Shown: piece after piece, positions 18,166-29,845 of the stretch
How positions within the stretch are numbered: the first letter of the stretch is position 1
Layout: the number at the start of each line of letters is the position of its first letter
Assembly: GCA_025617745.1 (NCBI GenBank)
Contig: CM046853.1
Span: 56,753,233 to 56,817,232, forward strand
From: Heliocidaris erythrogramma
Taxonomy: Eukaryota; Echinodermata; Echinoidea; Camarodonta; Echinometridae
Reading direction: 5' to 3'
DNA: 64,000 nucleotides
The notes under the pieces: model-generated
What the model was told of the DNA's origin: nothing
Seen by the model: the letters and a program-made list of their open reading frames with translations, nothing else
Database searches by the model: none
Made by a program: the position numbers and the translations under genes

Positions 18166-18297
18166 TATGGTTTTGTTGGCATGCCTACCAAAATGTGCGC
18201 GCACTTCAACTGCATGCGCGTAAGAAGTGAACCTTCCTCATAGCAAGACTGCAAAGTGTTGCCGCCCTCTACGTTCGTTGATGCCAACAAAACCATA
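18166..18297. mobile_element. 132-bp segment with perfect 17-bp inverted ends
   Basis: TATGGTTTTGTTGGCAT (18,166-18,182) mirrors ATGCCAACAAAACCATA (18,281-18,297). The interior is the inverted copy of the unique-looking block at 12,341-12,445. It sits where the left palindrome arm ends, so it may mark the rearrangement junction. Confidence 0.75.
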
Positions 18298-19180
18298 AAT
18301 CGAAGTAATACAATGACGGATTGATAGCGACATGAAGACAAAAGGAGATACTATGAATAGATGCAGATTTAAAAAAAAATATCTAATGCAAGTATACATT
18401 ATTTGAAACATTATTCTATTCATGATACCGTGTAAATTTTATTTCTATAATACATAATCTTACCGTAAATAGGCACCTTTGTGATTAGTGATTGTACCAG
18501 TGTACTAAATTCATGACGTTTTCGGCAAGCTGATTTTGTGACCACTCGCAATGCATTTCGGGATAGGGGTAACCTCTCTCCCGCTGCGGGCGTACTGCTG
18601 AAATTAAATAAAATCCATTCGCTGATCCATCTAATGCGGTATCAATGAATGCGTCGTCTGCTGGGCTTGTTAACGGTATACAGTCTAGGCTAGCGTCAGC
18701 GTAGGCGGCTGGGCAAGGCGAGGGAAAGGTACCGAGCGTCATACCCTCTCGCTGCACTGGACGTGCCCGAGGACGTATATATAGCTGTGCTGTCAGGGTA
18801 TGAATATTTCATAATTTATGATAACGGCTAAACACATCAATTAAACAAAAAAAAAAACTTGCTGCAGGGAATTTAATTGGAAATTGGAAATTGGAAATTT
18901 CGACATGAATTCAATTCATATTATCTTTTATTAAAAAGTTTTAAATAATTCTATTCATTAATTTTTGGTTATTCATGATTTATTTTTTGTATTATTTTTT
19001 ATTCATTTATTCAAATATTTTTTTTTTTTTAAATAATTAATAATCAATATTATTAATATTAGGTGTGTATTTATGTATGTATATATTCATTTATTAACCT
19101 ATTTCATTGTTATTATTTTTAGAGGAGGGGTTAAGCTAAATTTAATTTGACATCGCCACCACTTCTATTCAGACCTCGCC
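18298..19180. other. Palindrome loop, no gene recognised
   Basis: GC-richer patch at about 18,500-18,790 (GTACCAGTG to GCCCGAGGACG, then TATATATAG) followed by strongly AT-rich DNA to 19,140. The patch has an ORF on the minus strand (18,485-18,757) without recognisable family. It could be a promoter or first exon, which I cannot support further. Confidence 0.35.
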
Positions 19181-19182
19181 CA

Positions 19183-19341
19183 GGGGCGGATCCAGGATTT
19201 AGTATAAGAGGGGGCACACAAATGAAGGTTTGTCAAGGTAGACCCGTATTTTGTTTGTCTCGCCAGCCTTTCGAAAAGTCGTTCGGGGGGGGGTTTGTCA
19301 ACAACAAAAAAATTTCGCCAGACCATCAAAATTTGCTCAGT

Positions 19342-19383
<42 letters not shown>

Positions 19384-19525
19384 TGGGGGTCCAGTTTCCC
19401 CTCCATAAAAAAAGAAAATAAAAAAGGTCTTCATTCTAAAAGGGGGGCACAAAATGCATACTTTTCTTCCAAAGCGGGGGGGGGGGGGCAGGGGCCGGAA
19501 GTGCCCCCCTGGATCCGCCCCTTCT
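19183..19525 (-). repeat. GGCGGATCCAGG-family repeat
   Basis: Bounded by CAGGGGCGGATCCAGGATTT and its inverse CTGGATCCGCCCCTTC. Contains a run of 39 G (19,342-19,380). Related copies at 18,048-18,150, 39,752-40,085 and 42,622-42,945 share TACACAAATG-like and GTGCCCCCC motifs. The inverted ends suggest a non-autonomous DNA transposon. Confidence 0.7.
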
Positions 19526-20746
19526 CTCTTTCCTTTTCACCATATCTTCTCAGTTTCGCCTTTTCTCATCTTTTTTGCCTTCCCTCTCTATCTCATACAT
19601 ACACCTTGATCACACATCCTGGTTCATTCACCCCTCCCCTATATGGTTCATTTCATTGATATGTGAAAGGACCTTTATCATGTTCACAGAATAATTTTCA
19701 ATTACATGTATATCTTTCTCACAATCAAGATTTAAGGTACAATAGTTTATACACGTCTATTCAGAAATATGTTTATATTTTTTTACTTTTTAATGAATAT
19801 TTTCTTGCATGCAGAAATGAGGACAGTTTTTAGAGAAGTTTAGACATTGTCTTACTTCTTAAATACACGTTTACATCTGCAGTCATACACTTTTTTCATA
19901 TACTACACTACAATATAGTTCCATCACAGCCGACTTGTCAAGGTCAAATAATATTCTCTTAGTACAAATTATGTACATGCATTAAAAAAAAGAATTTCAA
20001 TCTAAATGTATAATACGTTATTAATTTCAATCCCTTTCCAAGAAGTAAATTATTTGAATTACAATTTAAAGATTATTTACCCACTACACCCCTACAAAGA
20101 AGAAATGACATAAGAAATAAATGACCATCTAATTTCTGTTCAACACACACCAATGACAACAATTTTACTCCTAAAAAACAAAGATAATTTTGACAGTTGT
20201 AAGAACTCTTTAAATGATCCATCTCCTTTTAGGTTGGTACATGTATATTGCATGTTACTATTATTATAAATCGAACTATAAAAAAGGGGCAGGAGGAACA
20301 CACAAAGATCTAATTAGATAGTTTCAAGTCAAGTGAAGTGTTGAATACCGGATTTTCTCAGTAGATAATGAATAAAATAATAATTTACTTGATAATTTAT
20401 AAATTCATAGAATCAGATAAGATTATTATTAGTTTGTGATACACTGCGGGCAGATTAAATGAAGGAGTGGCCCTGGCAGTGCTTATCTTAATATCATTTA
20501 GGGGCCCTGTAATCTCACAAAATAGGCCACACAGAGAAGAGGAAGACCTCCTCACAATAACGAGCTACTATAACAAAATGGCTGCATGTGACTACAACAT
20601 TTGAAATGGGGAGGGGGTGGATAAAATGGTCAAGATATAATTGAAGAACTTTAAACTCCTGTTCAGTCATTCTAATTATAATATACATGTATGTCCATTT
20701 ATATAGCGCAACTACTATACAAATATACTCTCTGCCCTTCAATTAC
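19400..20746 (-). repeat. Right palindrome arm, inner part
   Basis: Reverse complement of about 16,400-18,150 in the left arm, with scattered substitutions. Ends at 20,746 where the 11.4 kb element interrupts the SINE tail. Confidence 0.85.
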
Positions 20747-20756
20747 ACTGTTAATC

Positions 20757-21270
20757 CTGCTGTGTAAAATTTTAAACAACTTGTGTAAATTTTTAAACAA
20801 CCCGCTGTGATATATATGAACCTATCAACTGTTGTTTAAGAACTTAAACAACCCCGGTTGTGTAAATTTTTAAATAGCGGTTGTTTAAATTTCTTTCACA
20901 ATTATTGTGTAAAATTCAATTAAAACAACGGTTGTGTAAATATTTTACACATATATTGTTTAAATATACATTTAAACAACCCAGTTCTGTAATGATTTTA
21001 CACATATATTGTGTAAATATCAATTTAAACAACCCGGTTGTGTAAATATTTTACACATATATTGTTTAAATGTCAATTTAAACAACCCAGTTGTGTAATG
21101 GTTTTACACATATATTGTGTAAATATCAATTTAAACAACCCAGTTGTGTAGGTGTTTTTTCACAAAAGTTGATGAATACTTAAACATTAAATGTTGAAAT
21201 TATACACAACTAGATGTGTAAGATATTTACACAATATATGTGTAAAACCATTACACAACTGGGTTGGTGT
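20757..21270. repeat. Subterminal repeat array of the 11.4-kb element
   Basis: Units of about 53 bases starting TTTAAACAACCC(A/G)GTTGTG and containing TTTTACACATATATTG recur at about 20,975, 21,023, 21,076 and 21,129; degenerate units precede them and an inverted run (ACACAACTAGATGTGTAAG to CACAACTGGG) follows. Smaller inverted pieces appear at the other end (31,960-32,115). TGTGTAA is shared with the TIR, as expected for transposase-binding sites. Confidence 0.8.
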
Positions 21271-22300
21271 CACAAATACACATACACACATACATACAAA
21301 CAATATGAAGATTTTGCATGTAATCTCATTTATTTTCCTTCAGAAATTGCTTTTTAACATTTACAAACGTATTTACATGTGTGAAAACAATAGTTGATCC
21401 CTACTGCATAGCACCAAAAACAATAGTTGATCCCATACTGCATGGCACCATTTCATTATTCTCCCAAAATGGCATATAAAGTTCCTGCCATGGAGAAACA
21501 TGTGAAATGAAGATTTGTATAGTCTTTTGCATTACTTCTTTCCCCTCATGTCTCTTATACCTTTGATACCTTGGAAATTTTTAACTATTGTATGGATTTC
21601 TTATTCCTACTAATATGTAGCTGTTTAAGACTATCTTATTACAGACCTCAATAAACACAATACAACATATAGGAGATAGAAAAATGCATAAAAACACCAG
21701 TTAAATAAAATCTCGAAATTTCAGGATTCTCAAATTATCATATATGCAAATATATAAGTTAAAATCAAATTACAGGAAATTTATCTTGTACATCACATTA
21801 ATTATATTTGATCAAAAGATAAAAAAAATCCAGAGCAAATAATTATTACACGTCCAAGTAGATCCTTGTCATTTGATTTGAGAATTGTTGGTCACACGAT
21901 ATGTAATAAGTACTCCATTCAACGAACTGTGCACTGTGGTTTAATTTTTGTGTGCAAGGTGCTTCCATTTGGTACCATACTGTGACAAAGATTTACTTTG
22001 AAAAATTAGAAAAAAAAACATTTGTTTTTTACAATGGTACAAATATTTTAATCGGTTGATATATATTTAATGTTCCATTCAAGTCAACTTTACTTTGTGG
22101 ATTGGAACTTTCAAAATCTGTCACCTCATGAAAATATTTGTACCACTGATTTCATGAACATTCATTATTTGTATACCACTTTAGTCAAATGCTGAAACAA
22201 CTATATTACAAAGATTTTCAGAAAATTTGCATGAGGTCATTAAATTGATTGTCAGAAAATAAGTAAAAACTAGATGGATATTCAACCAAACGAGGTCCAA

Positions 22301-22935
22301 ATATATGCCTCCGCGTAGTGCATGATCTATAAAATTTGACCTTAAATATAGGGGGAAAAAGTTTGTCTTATCATACTCTACCCTCATACAAAGTTTGAAG
22401 TTCATATCTCCATTAGTATGCAACATATGGCATAATAAAAAAAACATTTTTTTACAACATAATGAACTACATGACTTTTGACCTTGTGACCCCAAACTAT
22501 TTGTTCACAATTTTGTATTCACATTACCATCATACCAAGTTATTAGAAGTTCATAAGTCCATTAGTAGGTAAAATATAGCATAAAAACCATATTTTTACA
22601 AAATATTGACCTCTGTGACTTTTAACCTCGTGACCCCCAAAATATTTCTACAAATTTGTATTCACATAAACTACCATCATACCAAGTTAGAAGTTGATGT
22701 CAAATAGTAAGTAAGATACCGCATAAAAAAACATATTTTCACAAAATGACCTCTGTGACCATTGACATTTGACCCCATGACCCCCAAATCCAATCAAACT
22801 ATTGTCCACCCAGGACAAGTTTCATGTCAAACCATCATACGGTTTTTGAGATATCAACAAAAACAAAACGGACGGACGGACAGACGACCCAAAAACATAA
22901 TGCCTCCAGCCACTTCGTTGATGGAGGCATAAACA
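22301..22935. mobile_element. ATGCCTCC...GGAGGCAT repeat
   Basis: Starts TATGCCTCCGCGTAGTGCAT and ends near TGATGGAGGCATAA. Inside, three loosely repeated lines of the form TTGACCT(TGT)GACCCC and a GGACGGACGGACAGACGACC tail. It is non-coding and of a common marine-invertebrate type. Confidence 0.65.
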
Positions 22936-23184
22936 AAAAGCATGTAAATTGATTATCAGAAAATAAGCATAAAAGTACAAGCATGTACTTCTTCACATAT
23001 TTACTCTATAACCTTACTAATTTTTTTACGTCAAACAGACCAGCTGCACCAAGATCCTATATCCACCACCACCACAAGCTTGCAAAATAGCCAAAGAACA
23101 TCAGGGTCAAGGTCTTTACATATTTTGTACCCCCAAAACAATTGAGATTACATACATCACTCAGTATAGCAACATTCAGCTCCA

Positions 23185-23400
23185 TTGTATTAACCCTAAA
23201 ACATTATTGGGGGGGGGGGGGGGGGGGGGTCTGATAGGTTGAATCAACCCCCCTCATTTCACGCAATAAATCCATAACGTGATACAGTCAACGGCCACGT
23301 CTGAAGGGGGGTTGATTTGATTCCCCCCAACTCCCCAGGTCATAGAAAGACCAAAAAAGCAACCAAAATGTGCAATAGCATTTCATAAAATTAATCTATA
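23185..23400. repeat. TTAACCCT-family remnant
   Basis: TTAACCCTAAAACATTATTG followed by a G run, then CAACCCCCCTCATTTCACGC and AAATCCATAACGTGATAC, which parallels the fuller copy at 24,184. Confidence 0.5.
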
Positions 23401-24183
23401 GTATTTCATAAATTTCAACATCAACACCATGTTTAACTTCTAGATACATGTAAATTTAGCACAGGAAGTATATGAAAACACGAATAAATTTCAATTTAGA
23501 ACTTCAAATGTTGATACAAAAACAACTTGTTATCAATGTTGACACTTGACACATCTGCATTATGTAAACTAGATTTGATTTACGAACTCAACAATGTAAA
23601 ATGTACAAACACATTCATGTTAAGAACAATTATATGAAGGCCTCATTGAAAAATTGTACAAGTATAAAATGTGATTTCACACTGATCACTACTACGTATG
23701 AACATACAATGTAGTTTACACACATTCTTTCAAGTTAAAATTTTCCAATGAACTATTTGTAAGAGAATTTATCCTATAAAGCATCAAATTAAGCCCTTAT
23801 CATACAGAAAATGATGCAATTTTCTCATTAGCAACACTTTATTTTTCAATGAAACTACACTCGCAAACACGTATCAGTGAAGTAACTTTCAGCTATATAC
23901 ATTTTCTTATTTATACCATGTTAATGGGAGGGTTCCCCGACATCGGTATTGCTCAATACTATGGGCATGGTTGTGAAACAACTTGCCAAGTGTGTAAGCG
24001 CACTGCTTGTATTTTCCAATGGAGAGGCACATACCACACGCTTCGTGCGCGCCTTTAAATAGCGTCCTCTTGAATGTCGGGATCCATTCCCTTTAAAGCA
24101 CAGAGATAGTTTTGGTAAAACATTTTTTAGAATAACAGTTTTTCTGTACTTTCCCAACTATTTCTAAACAACTTGGCTTTAGT

Positions 24184-24198
24184 TTAACCCTATTCAGC

Positions 24199-24237
<39 letters not shown>

Positions 24238-24750
24238 CTGAATCAGTCCCCCTAGACGTTTCGCACGATAAATCCACAACGCGAAATGCTACCGCCGCGA
24301 GACTTCATGACTTTTTTCTTTCATTCATCGCGCAACTTTTGAGACCAAATTCAGCGCGCCCGGGCGTAAGGTCGCGAAGCTTATTTGTTTGTTGTATTTT
24401 AAAGAGATGTGTGAATAAACTTTGAACTTAAACTTTGAACTTTGAAGTGCATCAAACTAAAGAAATCTGCCCAAAATCAGAAGGCTTGGAGTTGTTTCAA
24501 GTAATTTATAAAGGAAAGAATACATTTTTGCATATATTAGCATAATTTAACTCATAAAATAAACAAAAGAAACAAAGACAAATCTAACAATACAATCTTG
24601 TAGAGTACATGTGCCTCTACCAACATGCAAATTTTCGCGGCGATCGCGCGATCGACGGCCGAGATCTTAGGGGGTGCTGAATCAGCTGAATCAGCCCCCC
24701 CCCCCCCCGGCTAGTCAACCTCCAAAATAGCCCGGGCAGAATAGGGTTAA
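24184..24750. mobile_element. MITE with TTAACCCTATTC ends
   Basis: Left end TTAACCCTATTCAGCCCGGG and right end CCCGGGCAGAATAGGGTTAA are near-perfect inverses. Interior: a 37-G run, GTTTCGCACGATAAATCC, GCGCAACTTTTGAGACC. TTAA at both ends suggests TTAA-targeting insertion. Partial relatives at 26,655, 28,115 and inverted at 28,430-28,600 show several rounds inside the larger element. Confidence 0.78.
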
Positions 24751-26062
24751 ACCTAAGTTAGATCATAAATTCACAACTATCCCTTGTAAAGTATAGCAGA
24801 TAACATGCATAGCCTTGTTTGGAGGCCCTCCAATTAAAAAATAATTCAATGGTATTCAGAGCAAACTCTTACTACTCGAAGAATTGCATTCATAATCCTG
24901 ATCAATTATGCAAATTTCAGCAAAGAAAATGTTAAGAAGTTTTTTTTTTCACATTTATCAAACTATCTTTGTGCTTCAAAGGTAAAGTCCAAGGTAAAAA
25001 TCACCTCGGCCTTTTTTAATTCTTACAGAGTGTGACAAATTTTCATTAGTTAAGGGGAAATTTCTTGAAGTGGCGAAGAATCTTTGGAGATTCACTAACG
25101 TTTTATAGATGTATGTTTGCGAAAATTGGGTATATGCCCCTCATTTGAGACATTAAGCGATATGTTAGCAATATTTTACATGTAGTTGACGATTTTTAGC
25201 ACTTGATCATTTGTTAATGTTAGTGATATCTTCTGTGAAGATTATAGTAGCAACTACTAGTATTTCCAAATTCTTTGCCACTATTTGTAAATATTTGGGA
25301 CCTTTTGCAAACTCTTGCAAAAGTACTAGGTGAATCTGGTCACATGAAAAACCAAAGAAGGATGGGCAAACTCCAGATTTCTTCTGATCAGTGTCGAAAG
25401 AGGTTTCGATATGAAAAAAATGAACATACTTATAAAGGGTTTTTCTTATTTTTGTTATGCAAAATCATTCAAAAAAGTAGCATAATTCCCAGGAGGTGCA
25501 GTCAGTATATATTGGTGTACACATGCCCATCAATAAAAAAAGTAAAAAGGGCTACTTTTTCAGCGATGTACGCATAATGTGCATTACATGTTTAAGGGGT
25601 CCAAAAACTGAGATTTTCTGCAAAAAGTGGTCCTTTAGAAGGTTCAGAGCAAACAAGTTCAAGGATTAAATTTTGATATTCTGAGTCAACCTGTTTTAGC
25701 GGATTGATTTTGCCAAGAAGTCGGTGGCTACATCCTCCTTTAGAGGTGCTTTTTCATCAAGGTTCATTGCGGTTTTAGAGGGTAATTTTCAAACTCAGGG
25801 AAGTGCATGGGTACACTAAAATATAGTGACAACAATCAAAGTAAAATGTACCCTAACATGTAGCCCTGCATTTAAATTGTTACGTTGTATTTTGTATTAA
25901 AGCCCACAGCACAAAGTGATTTTTTTAAAAGATATTGTAATCATTCTTTGGGATCTGACGAAGGTTGATGTATATTTTCTATTGAAATCAGTGTGAAATT
26001 CAAATTTGAAAATTTTGCCCAAAGCTCTGTTAGAGATTTTGGTCCGGACTTGCCATGTAAGA
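24751..26062. other. Non-coding DNA 3' of the SAMD3-like gene
   Basis: AT-rich, no repeats or exons recognised. Several short ORFs on both strands lack family resemblance. Confidence 0.4.
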
Positions 26063-26392
26063 TTACTCCTGATTCTCAATGTTCCCGAGCCACGTACGGA
26101 AATTAAGGAGACCAACTCCACTCAGGGTACCTGGTGGCATTTGGTAGACCAGGTGCTGAAGCATCTGCCACACAGGAGAGCATTGAGCTTGATAGTCTAT
26201 GTCCAGTATGTACGTCAGCTTGAAACATACATCCACGGCTTGTGTAATGGAGGTGCATTCGACTGTGTTGCGTTCGATGATCACAAAAACCTGATTTGGT
26301 TTCCATCGTGAGCCCCCAATAATCAGTAGAAAAGGCTGGGGTCTTTCCTTCCCATCCAGCGCTTGAAGGTAATGGTCAAGGGAAGTTCTTTC
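26063..26392 (-). CDS. SAMD3-like terminal exon
   Basis: Acceptor ACACAG|, phase 0, then ERTSLDHYLQALDGKERPQP, FLLIIGGSRWKPNQVFVIIE, AVDVCFKLTYILDIDYQAQC and WQMLQHLVYQMPPG, ending at a stop at 26,063. This is the best conserved part of the gene. Confidence 0.75.
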   Translation of the reverse strand, partial: ERTSLDHYLQALDGKERPQPFLLIIGGSRWKPNQVFVIIERNTVECTSITQAVDVCFKLTYILDIDYQAQCSPVWQMLQHLVYQMPPGTLSGVGLLNFRTWLGNIENQE

Positions 26393-27118
26393 CTGTGTTA
26401 CAAGAGAATAGAGACGAATTATGCTAAAAAAAGGTCTGATAAATTCTGTGAAAAAGAAAAAACAATTGGTAAAAACAAAGAAATACATAAGAATTTACCA
26501 AACAATACAAAATGAAATATTTTGTGCACAAAATCATTTTAAAATACAAAGGGATTTTATACTTAAAGCGAGGAGATAGTTTTGGTAAATATCGGAAAAC
26601 GTAATGGAAAGGTATAGCTTCCAATGTAGTTAACATGCAAGGATATATCATAACTTAACCCTATCTGGACTGGGGGGGGGGGGGCTGATTTGCCCCCCCC
26701 CCCGACGTTTCGCGCAATAAGTCTGCAACGCGAAATGCTGCAGCCACAAGATTTTATGACTTTTTTCTTACACTTATCGCGCAACTTTTGAGACCATTTT
26801 GGCACGCTCGTGTGTAAGGTTGCGAAGCCACGCCCGTTCGAAAATGTGATTAGCCCAAATGTGATTAGCCTAAATGGTGTTAGGCTAACTGGTGATTAGA
26901 CCAAGTGCAAATAGCTCAACCGATAATTCACCGAATAGATTTTAAGCAATACACAAAATACAATGAAGATTGGGCAATTTTCTTCTTTTTTTTGGGGGGG
27001 GGGGCGTTGTCACTCAGAACCATACTTAAACATACAACATGAGGTATTCTGCAAATTTAATGAACCTTGTCCTCTGACTTTTTGTCCTACAGACTCCATA
27101 TCTGAATACAAAACTTAC

Positions 27119-27237
27119 AGGTTGGAAATCTATGAAGGACTTCAAGGCGGCCTGTACTGAACATTTTCCACGCATTCCCTTGCTACGTCCAGCGAATAAT
27201 GTTGGCAATAGGCTGAAAGCTAATGTCTGACATTCAC
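27119..27237 (-). CDS. SAMD3-like exon 5
   Basis: Phase 1 in, 0 out. Encodes GECQTLAFSLLPTLFAGRSK, then CSVQAALKSFIDFQP. LLP.LF and ALKSFID are family positions. Confidence 0.7.
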
Positions 27238-27857
27238 CTGTTGATTAAATTGGAATGTAAAAAACAAATATATATTACAAGTACATACTATACAAATAAT
27301 GGATGTTCATGAGTTCGATGGTAGAAAATTATTGCATGAACTGAAAGATTTGTAATGTCCTATTGAACGACAGGGCTGCACTCTCCAAAATTTAGGGAGG
27401 GGGGTACATGCCCCTTGTGCCCCCCCCCCCCCTTGGATCCAGCCCTGCTAACAAGTGAAGCCAAGCATGCCTGACCACCCACTATCCATGGCATGCTGCG
27501 TGACTATTCTTTTGTGTGCATACATAGTAATTACATACCTATAGTTTTTGAAATAGCACTGGCTTTGAGATGTACCAGTAAAAAAAGAACAGAAAAATCC
27601 TGGAATCTATGCAGTAAACAAGAAACAAAGTTGGTTATGTTATAAAATGTCTTTCATTCACATGTAGCTTCATTGTTAAATGTTCCCCTGTGTGTGTTCG
27701 TGTTGAGTCTACTAATGATTTTTTTATTTGAAGGGCCATATTTAATCCTAATGCCACATACTGCACACAGACTTTACAACAAGCTTTCTTTGAAAAATAC
27801 TGCTTCAGTTAGGATACTATTTTTCATCAAATGTTGAAAAAGTTTATGGTAACGTAC

Positions 27858-28017
27858 CATCAGACAACTCTGACTTGTCAACATCAGGAATGTGTCCACT
27901 CCACCCCTTTTCAATGTCTTCTGCGTAGTCAAAGATGCGTTTGGCCATACGTGGCCATACTGCATACAGATTCCCTTCGTTACCCATACTGATTGCTAGA
28001 CGAAAGTCTTCTTGAAT
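27858..28017 (-). CDS. SAMD3-like exon 4
   Basis: Phase 0 in, 1 out. Encodes IQEDFRLAISMGNEGNLYAV, WPRMAKRIFDYAEDIEKGW and a short acidic end. EDF..I and W..+..I..YA match the central helix block of SAMD3-like proteins. Confidence 0.7.
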
Positions 28018-28964
28018 CTAAAATAAAAATGAAAGATGGATAATTATCTACCAGTAATCATTTAACATGAACAAGTTAATGAGTATTTGCATACAATGCG
28101 TGATAAGAACGTCCTCGACTCCTCGCCATCTGTTCTGCCATCTATGTATATTGGCACAATAAGTTCACAACACGAAATGTTACCAGCGCAAGAATTCACA
28201 ACTTTTTTTTTTCATCGCACAACTTTTGAGAACAAAATTAGCATACCCGCATGTACATGTAAGATCGCGAAGCCATGCTAAGTGTTCTTGGCAAGAAATT
28301 ATTCCTTATCATTTTGATTAGTTTTAGTCAAAATAATGCAATTTATGTGAATTTATTTCAAAATCAATATTTACATTGGATTTGTACAATAAATCAAGGT
28401 TTCGAGCAATTTGGATGAATTTTTTTATCGGGCGTGGCTTCGCAACCTTACGCGCAGGCGCGCTAATATTGGTCTCGAAATTTGTGCGTTGAGTGAAAGA
28501 AAAGACATGGAATCTCGCGGAGGTAGCATTTCGCGTTACGGACTTATCGCACAAATCCACTCTAATATCAAGGCAATTTAGCATTTTCGCAGGGTTAAAG
28601 ACTGGTGAGGAGTGTTCTTTTGAGCAGAAATTGCTACATGGAAGGCAGATTTCATATGAAAAGAAAGTTACGTATTAACTTAACCGAAAAAATCTTTCAA
28701 TTCTGGGTGCTCAAACAAGGCATAAATTTTGAGAAAACTTTCTGTCAGCAGCAATATTCCAGCTCGTCCGGGCGCTCCTGTCTGTTCGGGCTATGAAGTG
28801 TCCGTTATGGCGCAAAGCCGCATGATTTGACTGCTGCAGGTTCTGAGCGTTAATCATAACGCTCCTATTTTTAATCAGTGATTTCTCCATATCAGATGAA
28901 AGTTCTACAGATTTTTCTCATTTGTAAGTTTTGAGGTGTAAATATTTTGAAAGCAGTTTTAATA

Positions 28965-29117
28965 CATGAAATGAAACTTTTGCATTTTTGACCACTACAC
29001 TCTCCACCAGTACCTTTAATTTATAAAATTATTTGCTAATTTTAATGATCTGCAATTTGTCATTAAAGGTACTGGTGCAGAGTGTGCTGGTCAAAAGTGC
29101 AAAAGTTTCATTTCATG
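28965..29117. repeat. Foldback repeat in SAMD3-like intron
   Basis: GAAATGAAACTTTTGCATTT ... CACCAGTACCTTTAAT on the left mirrors ATTAAAGGTACTGGTG ... GCAAAAGTTTCATTTCATGA on the right, about 55 bases each with few mismatches and a 40-base loop. Confidence 0.8.
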
Positions 29118-29331
29118 AGATAAAATTGCCACCAAAATGTTCAAGCGCCCTAAAAATTAATAAACAATGACACAAATTTTGAGAACTTTCCTCCACTATG
29201 AAGATATCTATGATTAAAAAGAAGAGTGTTACACTAACGCTCGGCGTTAACGAGTCCCCGATCAGATTTTCATGAGCTGCAGAGAGACAGTTTTTCAATT
29301 TATTAGGAATGTTTGAGGGACCAGAACTACA

Positions 29332-29545
29332 AGATACCCTTAACTCTCACTTAAGAGCAGGGTGGGTATAGTGTTGTTTCATCAATCTGAATGAGCTCCA
29401 TCTTGGTTAGTGATGTTTTCATTCATAGCAAGGCAATAGGGAAGAATACTATGAATATTTACTTCATTATCTCATCTTGAACTAAAGGGGGAATGATCAG
29501 AAATCTTCAATTTTCTTGTTAAGTGAGAATTAAGGGTATTCTCAG
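29332..29545. repeat. Short MITE-like inverted repeat
   Basis: GATACCCTTAACTCTCACTTAA at the left end mirrors TTAAGTGAGAATTAAGGGTATTC at the right; about 214 bases, non-coding. Confidence 0.65.
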
Positions 29546-29678
29546 GCAAATTATTATACATGTATATTTTTCCTTTCAACTCCTCTAGAGTACGTTTTAC
29601 ACAACTGAACACTCTTCCTTGAATTCTAACCAGCTGTTCCCTGCAATAATGAAGGTAGGCAAAAGCATAAAAGCTTAC

Positions 29679-29845
29679 AATTCCTGGATCGAGCAGTCGA
29701 GGATATCTGTCGATGATCTGTGCTGTTGTCGGGTTGCTATCAGACCGTATTCATGTGTAACGTGACTTGCATGTTTCTGCCATAACCTCTTGGACTTTTC
29801 CTTTTGGGCCTGTATTATATTTCATCCATTCAATCTTTTCATTTA
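29679..29845 (-). pseudogene. SAMD3-like exon 3 with in-frame TGA
   Basis: Reads LNEKIEWMKYNTGPKGKVQE, VMAETCKSRYT, stop, then IRSDSNPTTAQIIDRYPRLL. The frame is the same on both sides, so a single base change explains the stop; TGA from CGA is the simplest path. YPRLLD is the family hallmark. Phase 1 in, 0 out. Confidence 0.7.

Noticed and set aside
20757-21270. CRISPR-like spaced repeats
   Set aside because: The units abut without unique spacers, alternate in orientation, and the DNA is animal.
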